This document shows positions 1 to 6,023 of a stretch of DNA of 7,483 nucleotides, piece by piece; the first letter of the stretch is position 1, and each line of letters starts with the position of its first letter. Source of the DNA: RGIG8767 sp964487395. Lineage in GTDB: Bacteria > Bacillota > Clostridia > Lachnospirales > Lachnospiraceae. The DNA lies in contig CAZAQH010000089.1 in the NCBI GenBank assembly GCA_964487395.1, positions 1 to 7,483 of the forward strand. The letters run 5' to 3'. Made by a program: the position numbers and the translations under genes. The notes below the pieces were generated by a model that ran no database searches, had not been told where the DNA came from, and saw only the letters and a program-made list of their open reading frames with translations.

Positions 1-1
1 A

Positions 2-691
2 GCAGACTGTTCTGATAAAGATCCAAAAAATTGTGAGATTTATATAGTCGAAGGAGATTCCGCCGGTGGCAGTGCAAAGACAGCAAGAAGCCGTGCAACC
101 CAGGCTATTTTACCTTTACGTGGTAAAATATTAAACGTAGAAAAAGCAAGACTTGATAGAATTTTAGGTAATGCAGAAATAAAAGCAATGATTACGGCAT
201 TTGGAACCGGTATTCATGAAGATTTTGATATTTCCAAACTTCGTTATCACAAAATCATTATCATGACAGATGCCGATGTTGATGGTGCACATATTGCAAC
301 ATTACTTCTTACATTCTTCTATCGTTTTATGCCGGATTTAATTCGTGACGGATATGTGTATCTTGCACAGCCACCACTTTATAAACTGGAGAAAAACAAA
401 AAAGAATGGTATGCATACAGTGATGAAGAATTAGCAAAAATCATTGATGAAGTTGGCCGTGATCAGAATAATAAGATTCAGCGATATAAAGGTTTAGGAG
501 AAATGGATGCCGAGCAGTTATGGGATACAACCATGGATCCTAACAAGAGAATTCTTCTTAGAGTTATGATGGATGAAGATGCAGAATCTGAATTAGATGT
601 AACCTTTACTACACTTATGGGTGATAAAGTAGAGCCAAGAAGACTTTTCATTGAAGAAAATGCAAAATATGTAAAGAATCTTGATATTTAG
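2..691 (+). CDS. gyrB: DNA gyrase subunit B, C-terminal part (5' end outside window)
   Basis: GyrB is the ATPase and TOPRIM subunit of DNA gyrase, which introduces negative supercoils into DNA as an A2B2 complex. The visible 229 residues cover the TOPRIM domain and tail. Counting from the first complete codon, EGDSAGG lies at 17-23 (metal-binding Glu17), PLRGKILNVEKA follows, MTDADVDGAHI at 88-98 carries the DxD metal ligands (Asp90, Asp92), and QRYKGLGEM is at 160-168. The ending IEENAKYVKNLDI is typical of GyrB. The large TOPRIM insert of the E. coli protein is absent, as in Gram-positive GyrB. Residues matching the E. coli quinolone-related positions Asp426 and Lys447 are conserved. The frame is open from the window edge, so the gene is cut by the window and not truncated in nature. 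gyrA follows after 52 bp with no terminator between, which indicates a shared transcript. ParE is less likely because the partner subunit has GyrA boxes. Confidence 0.97.
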   Translation, partial: ADCSDKDPKNCEIYIVEGDSAGGSAKTARSRATQAILPLRGKILNVEKARLDRILGNAEIKAMITAFGTGIHEDFDISKLRYHKIIIMTDADVDGAHIATLLLTFFYRFMPDLIRDGYVYLAQPPLYKLEKNKKEWYAYSDEELAKIIDEVGRDQNNKIQRYKGLGEMDAEQLWDTTMDPNKRILLRVMMDEDAESELDVTFTTLMGDKVEPRRLFIEENAKYVKNLDI

Positions 692-743
692 TAAATAGAA
701 ATGATTTTATTGACTGCTAGGCAGATGAGGAAGGAACTAAAAA

Positions 744-3299
744 ATGGATGATCAGATTTTTGACAGTGTCAAACATGTTGACTTGAAAAAAACCATGGAA
801 AATTCCTATATTGATTATGCGATGAGTGTTATTGCTTCTCGTGCATTACCAGATGTAAGGGATGGTTTAAAACCAGTTCAGCGTAGAGTTTTATATTCCA
901 TGATCGAATTAAATAATGGACCCGACAAACCACACAGAAAATGTGCGCGTATCGTCGGTGATACAATGGGTAAATATCATCCACATGGTGACAGTTCTAT
1001 TTACGGAGCTTTAGTAAATATGGCACAGGACTGGTCTTTCCGTTATCCATTAGTTGATGGACATGGTAACTTTGGTTCTGTTGATGGTGATGGCGCCGCT
1101 GCCATGCGTTACACAGAAGCCAGACTTTCTAAAATATCTGTCGAAATGACAAATGATATTAATAAGAATACAGTAGACTTTATTCCTAACTTTGATGAGA
1201 CAGAAAGAGAACCTGTTGTTTTACCGAGCCGTTATCCTAATCTTTTAGTAAATGGTACAACCGGTATCGCTGTAGGTATGGCTACAAATATTCCACCTCA
1301 TAATTTACGTGAGGTTATTAGTGCTGTTAACAAAATCATTGATAACAGAATTAATGAAGACAGACAAACGGAAATCGAAGAAGTATTACCTCTTATTAAA
1401 GCTCCGGATTTTCCTACCGGCGGTATTATTCTCGGTACAAGAGGAAGCGAAGAAGCTTATCGTACTGGACGAGGAAAAGTAAGAGTACGTGGTGTCAGCA
1501 ATATTGAAACATTACCAAATGGAAAAACCCAGATTATTATTACCGAACTTCCATATATGGTAAACAAGGCAAAATTAATTGAAAAAATTGCTGAATTACA
1601 TAAAGATAAAAAAATTGATGGTATTACAGATTTACGTGATGAATCTGATAGAGAAGGTATGCGAATTGTTGTAGAACTACGCCGTGATGCCAACGCCAAT
1701 GTAGTATTAAATCTTCTCTATAAACACACACAACTACAGGATACATTTGGTATTATTATGCTTGCACTCGTAAATAACGAGCCAAAGATAATGAACATCT
1801 TAGATATGCTGCTTTATTATATAAAGCATCAGGAAGATGTTGTTACCAGAAGAACGAAATACGATTTAAACAAAGCAGAAGAAAGAGACCATATCTTACA
1901 GGGATTATTAATTGCTCTTGATAATATTGATGAAGTAATTAAAATCATGAGAAGTTCTAAGACTACTCAGATTGCAAAAGATAGATTAATAGAGCGTTTT
2001 GGACTTACCGATGCGCAGGCTCAGGCAATTGCTGATATGAGACTTCGTGCTTTAACTGGTTTAGAGAGTGAAAAAATCGAAAATGAACATCAGGAATTAT
2101 TGAAAAAGATTTCTGAATTAAAAGCAATCCTTGGTGATGAAAAAATCTTACTTGGTGTAATTCAATCAGAAATTACAGAAATAGCTGATAAATTTGGAGA
2201 CGACAGAAGAAGTCAAATTGGATATGATGAATTTGATATTACCATGGAAGATTTAATTCCAAATGAAAATACCGTTATCGCCATGACAAGTCTTGGTTAT
2301 ATTAAGCGTATGACTGTTGACAACTTCAGAGCACAGAACCGTGGTGGAAGAGGAATAAAGGGAATGCAGACAATAGAAGAGGATTATATTGAGGATCTTC
2401 TTATGACTGCTACGCATCACTACATTATGTTCTTCACCAACTTCGGAAGAGTTTATCGATTAAAAGCCTACGAAATTCCGGAAGCAAGCCGTACTTCAAG
2501 AGGTACTGCAATTATTAATCTTTTGCAGCTTAATCCGGGTGAAAAAATTTCCGCAATTATTCCACTTAAGGAATATGAAGAAGATAAGAACCTCTTTATG
2601 GTAACAAAAAAAGGTACCGTTAAGAAAACATCCATTATGGAATACAGAAATATTCGTAAGGGTGGTCTTGTTGCAATTAATCTTCGTGAAGATGATGAAT
2701 TAATTGAAGTGAAAACGACAGATAAGAATACAGAAATATTCCTTGTAACTAAATATGGAATGTGTATTCGCTTTAAAGAAGCAGATGTAAGAGCAACCGG
2801 AAGAACCTCTATGGGTGTTACCGGTATGAAATTCAGCAAAGATGATGAAATAGTAGGAATGCAGTTAGATCACCAGGGAGATTCTCTGTTAATTGTTTCT
2901 GCAAACGGAATGGGTAAACGTACTTTACTGGAAGAATTCAACGTTCAGAAACGTGGCGGTAAAGGTGTTAAGTGCTATAAGATTACAGAAAAAACCGGTG
3001 AAGTAATTGGTGTTAAAGCAGTAAATAATGATCATGAGATTATGATGATTACATCAGAAGGAATTATTATTCAGATTCGTATGGAGGATATTTCCACAAT
3101 CGGAAGAATTACATCCGGAGTAAAATTGATTAATCTTGAATCCGGCGTAAAAGTTGCACAGATTGCCAAAGTACGTGAAAAAGTATCCGATGGTGACCAG
3201 GAAATAGAAAACATTGAAGATGCATTGGAAGAATTCCCGGATGTTGAAGATGAAGAAGAAGTAATCTTCCCAACGGAAGAACCGGAAGACGAAGAATAA
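744..3299 (+). CDS. gyrA: DNA gyrase subunit A
   Basis: GyrA cleaves and rejoins DNA and wraps it in a positive turn so that gyrase can supercoil. The 851 residues are full length. Catalytic Tyr123 lies in AAMRYTEARL, preceded by Arg122. The quinolone-resistance region HPHGDSSIYG is at 79-88 and has Ser84 but Gly88, where E. coli has Ser83 and Asp87. The breakage-reunion domain and long coiled coil fill roughly residues 1-490. The beta-pinwheel C-terminal domain follows and contains the GyrA box QNRGGRG at 531-537, which separates it from ParC. A second box-like motif, QKRGGKG, is at 735-741. Residues 812-851 form an acidic tail (21 Asp/Glu of 40). The start is supported by AGGAAGGA at 728-735, eight bases before the ATG. 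The gene is probably transcribed with gyrB, and I see no convincing promoter in the 52-bp gap. The fructokinase gene starts 18 bp after the stop. Confidence 0.98.
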   Translation: MDDQIFDSVKHVDLKKTMENSYIDYAMSVIASRALPDVRDGLKPVQRRVLYSMIELNNGPDKPHRKCARIVGDTMGKYHPHGDSSIYGALVNMAQDWSFRYPLVDGHGNFGSVDGDGAAAMRYTEARLSKISVEMTNDINKNTVDFIPNFDETEREPVVLPSRYPNLLVNGTTGIAVGMATNIPPHNLREVISAVNKIIDNRINEDRQTEIEEVLPLIKAPDFPTGGIILGTRGSEEAYRTGRGKVRVRGVSNIETLPNGKTQIIITELPYMVNKAKLIEKIAELHKDKKIDGITDLRDESDREGMRIVVELRRDANANVVLNLLYKHTQLQDTFGIIMLALVNNEPKIMNILDMLLYYIKHQEDVVTRRTKYDLNKAEERDHILQGLLIALDNIDEVIKIMRSSKTTQIAKDRLIERFGLTDAQAQAIADMRLRALTGLESEKIENEHQELLKKISELKAILGDEKILLGVIQSEITEIADKFGDDRRSQIGYDEFDITMEDLIPNENTVIAMTSLGYIKRMTVDNFRAQNRGGRGIKGMQTIEEDYIEDLLMTATHHYIMFFTNFGRVYRLKAYEIPEASRTSRGTAIINLLQLNPGEKISAIIPLKEYEEDKNLFMVTKKGTVKKTSIMEYRNIRKGGLVAINLREDDELIEVKTTDKNTEIFLVTKYGMCIRFKEADVRATGRTSMGVTGMKFSKDDEIVGMQLDHQGDSLLIVSANGMGKRTLLEEFNVQKRGGKGVKCYKITEKTGEVIGVKAVNNDHEIMMITSEGIIIQIRMEDISTIGRITSGVKLINLESGVKVAQIAKVREKVSDGDQEIENIEDALEEFPDVEDEEEVIFPTEEPEDEE

Positions 3300-3317
3300 A
3301 TCCTTTAAGGAGTCTGT

Positions 3318-4283
3318 ATGAAAAAGTTTGATGTGGTTGCATTGGGTGAACTGCTAATTGATTTTACGGATAATGGAATTAGTAATCAGGGCAATACCGT
3401 TTTTGAAGCAAATCCGGGTGGCGCACCCTGTAATGTATTATCCATGTTAAATAAACTCGGTCATAAAACAGCATTTATCGGGAAAATAGGAAATGATATT
3501 TTTGGGCACCGTCTTAAAATATTACTGGAAGAAAATCTCATTGATACCAGTAATCTTTTAATGGATGATAAGGTGAGAACAACACTTGCATTTGTGGAAA
3601 CAAAAAAAGATGGTGACAGAGATTTTTCTTTTTATCGTAATCCCGGTGCGGACATGATGCTTCGGGAAGATGAAATAAAAGATGATTTATTAACATCAAC
3701 AAAAATATTTCATTTCGGAACACTGTCCATGACACATGAAGAAGTAAGAAAGGCAACAAAAAAAGCAGTTGTAACAGCAAAAAAAGCCGGAGCACTTATT
3801 TCTTTTGATCCAAATTTACGAGAACCCCTATGGGAATCATTGGAACTTGCACATAAACAGGTAGAGTATGGATTGTCACAATGCGATATTTTAAAAATAT
3901 CCGACAATGAAATCACTTGGTTTACCGGAGAAAAAGATTATACAACCGGCATCAAAAAGCTTTTGAAAGAATACAAAATTCCTCTTATTTTATTATCTAT
4001 GGGTAAGGATGGAAGTAGATCATATTACAAAGACAGTATAGTAGAGACAAAAGCATTTTTACAAAAAGAAACAATAGAAACAACCGGAGCCGGAGATACC
4101 TTTGGAGGTTGTTGCCTTCACTATATTTTACAAAATGGATTAGAAAATCTAACAGATAAAAATCTGGAAGAAATGTTAATTTATTCAAATGCAGCAGCAT
4201 CCATAATTACTACAAGACGCGGAGCCCTGCGGGTTATGCCTACACCGGAAGAAATAAGTAATTTTTTAAGCACAAACATGTAA
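3318..4283 (+). CDS. scrK: Fructokinase, PfkB/ribokinase family
   Basis: This is a cytoplasmic sugar kinase that most likely phosphorylates fructose with ATP to fructose 6-phosphate. The 321-residue length is normal for the family. The N-terminal VVALGELLIDF strand and NPGGAPCNV at 32-40 match the first PfkB signature in its fructokinase form; Cys38 stands where many relatives have Ala. RNPGAD in the lid region is also fructokinase-like. The second signature, ETTGAGD at 254-260, ends in the expected catalytic base Asp260 and forms the anion hole. The start is set by AAGGAG at 3307-3312, five bases before the ATG. Only 18 bp separate it from gyrA, and I found no good promoter in the end of gyrA, so it is probably read from the gyrase promoter. 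The hairpin at 4324-4359 ends the unit. The GH32 gene downstream supplies fructose, which supports the substrate call. Specificity for another sugar, such as 2-keto-3-deoxygluconate or tagatose 6-phosphate, is possible but less likely. Confidence 0.88.
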   Translation: MKKFDVVALGELLIDFTDNGISNQGNTVFEANPGGAPCNVLSMLNKLGHKTAFIGKIGNDIFGHRLKILLEENLIDTSNLLMDDKVRTTLAFVETKKDGDRDFSFYRNPGADMMLREDEIKDDLLTSTKIFHFGTLSMTHEEVRKATKKAVVTAKKAGALISFDPNLREPLWESLELAHKQVEYGLSQCDILKISDNEITWFTGEKDYTTGIKKLLKEYKIPLILLSMGKDGSRSYYKDSIVETKAFLQKETIETTGAGDTFGGCCLHYILQNGLENLTDKNLEEMLIYSNAAASIITTRRGALRVMPTPEEISNFLSTNM

Positions 4284-4293
4284 CAATTACCAG

Positions 4294-4323
4294 TTGAATA
4301 CAGCTTAATAAAAACGATACAAT
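4294..4323 (+). promoter_or_regulatory. Probable sigma-A promoter for the GH32-dgt unit
   Basis: TTGAAT at 4294-4299 (four of six matches to the -35 consensus) and TACAAT at 4318-4323 (five of six matches to the -10 consensus) are 18 bp apart. They begin ten bases after the fructokinase stop codon. Transcription would start near 4330, inside the A-tract that opens the hairpin at 4324-4359. It is the best promoter candidate I see in this gap, and only 39 bp remain between the hairpin and the GH32 start. The assignment is by eye; AT-rich DNA produces such matches by chance. Confidence 0.55.
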
Positions 4324-4359
4324 AAAAAAAACTATTTCAATTATGAAATAGTTTTTTTT
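4324..4359 (+). terminator. Intrinsic terminator after fructokinase, possibly also a leader hairpin of the GH32 unit
   Basis: An 8-bp stem (CTATTTCA at 4332-4339 with TGAAATAG at 4344-4351) closes a four-base ATTA loop and is followed by T8 at 4352-4359. A8 at 4324-4331 pairs with that T-tract, so the element is symmetric and could stop transcription from either side. The stem is AT-rich and therefore weak for a terminator. Its position 40 bp after the fructokinase stop fits the end of the gyrB-gyrA-fructokinase transcript. Because the likely downstream promoter starts inside it, the same hairpin would be the first structure in the GH32 mRNA. As DNA, it is also a palindrome that could serve as an operator. 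Confidence 0.75.
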
Positions 4360-4387
4360 GGAAATAGGCTAAAACAGAGTGTGGGGC

Positions 4388-4393
4388 AAGGGA
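4388..4393 (+). promoter_or_regulatory. Ribosome binding site that sets the GH32 start
   Basis: AAGGGA lies five bases before the ATG at 4399. A GTG at 4381 is in frame and would add six residues, but it has no purine-rich site ahead of it and itself overlaps the region of this binding site. The ATG at 4399 is therefore preferred. Confidence 0.7.
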
Positions 4394-4398
4394 TAAAA

Positions 4399-5994
4399 AT
4401 GAAAAAAACGATTGAAATTACAAAAGAGTATCTATGGATTCCTGTTTGCAGAGAAGCAGCGGAAACAAAAATAGAAATATTTTATGAAAAAGATAAAATA
4501 CAGGAAATGATGATATCCACAGATGAAGAAAAAATCGACTATTATGCCGCATTACCGGTTTCTTTATTAAAACACAAAAAAATAGGTATCAAAGGAAATA
4601 TGAAAAAAGCATGGTTTGATATAATAAAACAGTCGGATCAAAAACCAGCGCCGGAAGGAATCAGACCTTTGCTACACTATGCTCCGGTGAGTGGCTGGAT
4701 GAATGATCCTAATGGATTAATTTTTAAAGATGGCGTTTATCATATGTATCACCAGCATAATCCATATGGCGTAAAATGGAATAACATGCACTGGTCTCAC
4801 ACCACAACAAAAGATTTTATATCATATACCGAGACAGAGCTGGTTTTATTTCCCGATAAAGATGGCCCAATTTTTTCCGGTACTGCTATTTGCGATAAAG
4901 GGAATTTAATGGGTTATGGAAAAGATACGGTTTTATATTTTTATACGTGTGCCGGAGATAAAAGTGACTGGTCAAAAAATAAGAAATTTACACAGCGCCT
5001 TGCTTATAGTACAGACAACGGAAGAACACTGAAAAAAAGTGACCGTTTTTTCATGGATCACATTGCAGAAGAAAACAGAGACCCAAAGGTTTTTTATCAT
5101 GAAGAAAGCAAAGCATATATCATGCTTTTATATCTAAAAAATGACACGTTTGGGATATACCGCTCTATTGATTTAAAGAACTTTATCGAAACAGACTGCA
5201 TTTACGAAGAAGGAATGTGGGAATGTCCTGATTTATTTATGGTGACAGAACCGGAGACAAAAAAGAAAAAATGGGTTTTCTGGTCGGCTGACGGATACTA
5301 TATGATTGGCGAATTTGACGGACACTTATTTAAAAGTGAATCTAAGCGTTTATGTACATATGCAGCAACCAGAGAAGATGTAACAAAATTTGAAGATATG
5401 AGAAGATATCGTCCTTATGCGGCACAAACATTTTCCGGACTGGGAGACAGGATTTTACAGCTTGCCTGGATTGTCAGTCAGAAGGAAGAGAGAAATTACC
5501 GAGGACAATTTTCTATTCCGATTGAAATCAGACTTATGAATACCAAAAAAGGAGAACGACTTTCTCTTTTGCCTGCAGTTGAAATCAATTACCTGCACAA
5601 AAAACAAAAAAGTGAACGTTTTACCTTTAATAGAGAGACTCCTTTTATTCGAAAGACGGAAGGAGTCGCACTGGATTTATTTGTTCAAATCAAAAAGCAG
5701 AAAAAAGGAAAAATAGATATTATTTGTTTCAGGAACAGCATTACTGTTGATTTCACAGAGAAAAAGATAAAAACAGTTTTACAGGAAGCAGATATTGTGG
5801 AAGAAGGCAATTATATTTCCCTGCGTATTTTCGTAGACAGAGATATTATAGAGATTTTTGCGCAGAAAGGTTTATCTTATTTTATTGCAGAAAATGTTTC
5901 GGATGATGTAAATGGTTATATCGTTACGCAAACTCAGGATGCAATTAGTGGAACAATCGATTATAATGAATGTAACCCAGTAATGTTTCAATAA
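4399..5994 (+). CDS. GH32 beta-fructosidase (levanase/exo-inulinase/invertase type), intracellular
   Basis: Family GH32 enzymes hydrolyse terminal beta-fructosyl bonds in sucrose, levan, inulin or short fructo-oligosaccharides with retention. The 531-residue protein has three expected catalytic motifs: WMNDPNG at 100-106 (nucleophile Asp103), RDP at 227-229 (transition-state Asp228) and ECPD at 275-278 (acid/base Glu275). FSGT at 159-162 and YAAQTFS at 340-346 are further family blocks. Residues 1 to about 90 form an extra N-terminal region seen in some levanase-like members. The five-bladed propeller spans roughly 90-390, and the C-terminal beta-sandwich carries LRIFVDRDIIEIF at 475-487. There is no signal peptide or cell-wall anchor, so it should act in the cytoplasm on imported sugar. 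The released fructose suits the upstream fructokinase. Several usually conserved flanking residues differ (HQHNP for YQYNP), so substrate choice is uncertain. dgt follows after 29 bp without a terminator. Confidence 0.92.
   Translation: MKKTIEITKEYLWIPVCREAAETKIEIFYEKDKIQEMMISTDEEKIDYYAALPVSLLKHKKIGIKGNMKKAWFDIIKQSDQKPAPEGIRPLLHYAPVSGWMNDPNGLIFKDGVYHMYHQHNPYGVKWNNMHWSHTTTKDFISYTETELVLFPDKDGPIFSGTAICDKGNLMGYGKDTVLYFYTCAGDKSDWSKNKKFTQRLAYSTDNGRTLKKSDRFFMDHIAEENRDPKVFYHEESKAYIMLLYLKNDTFGIYRSIDLKNFIETDCIYEEGMWECPDLFMVTEPETKKKKWVFWSADGYYMIGEFDGHLFKSESKRLCTYAATREDVTKFEDMRRYRPYAAQTFSGLGDRILQLAWIVSQKEERNYRGQFSIPIEIRLMNTKKGERLSLLPAVEINYLHKKQKSERFTFNRETPFIRKTEGVALDLFVQIKKQKKGKIDIICFRNSITVDFTEKKIKTVLQEADIVEEGNYISLRIFVDRDIIEIFAQKGLSYFIAENVSDDVNGYIVTQTQDAISGTIDYNECNPVMFQ
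5962..5967 (+). promoter_or_regulatory. Possible internal -10 element for dgt
   Basis: A perfect TATAAT lies in the last codons of the GH32 gene, 57 bp before the dgt start. No recognisable -35 hexamer stands 16-18 bp upstream (the sequence there is around atgcaa), and there is no extended TG motif. It might let dgt be transcribed separately from the sugar gene, but it could equally be the codons for Asp-Tyr-Asn in an AT-rich genome. Confidence 0.2.
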
Positions 5995-6023
5995 ATTTTA
6001 CAAATGAGAAAAGGGAAAATAAA

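Noticed and set aside
714..724. Small hairpin CTGC-TAG-GCAG between gyrB and gyrA
   Set aside because: Only four base pairs, with no T-tract after it; it cannot act as a terminator and is expected by chance.
710..738. TTGACT at 710-715 as a -35 element for gyrA
   Set aside because: No -10-like hexamer lies 16-18 bp downstream; that region is the GA-rich ribosome binding site.
2468..2839. 123-residue open frame on the minus strand
   Set aside because: It lies wholly inside gyrA, resembles no family I know, and is explained as an antisense shadow of a conserved gene.
744..3299. ParC instead of GyrA for the 851-residue protein
   Set aside because: A canonical GyrA box at residues 531-537 and the position directly after gyrB support GyrA.
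4381..4398. Upstream in-frame GTG start for the GH32 gene
   Set aside because: It has no binding site ahead of it, and AAGGGA at 4388-4393 is well placed for the ATG at 4399.
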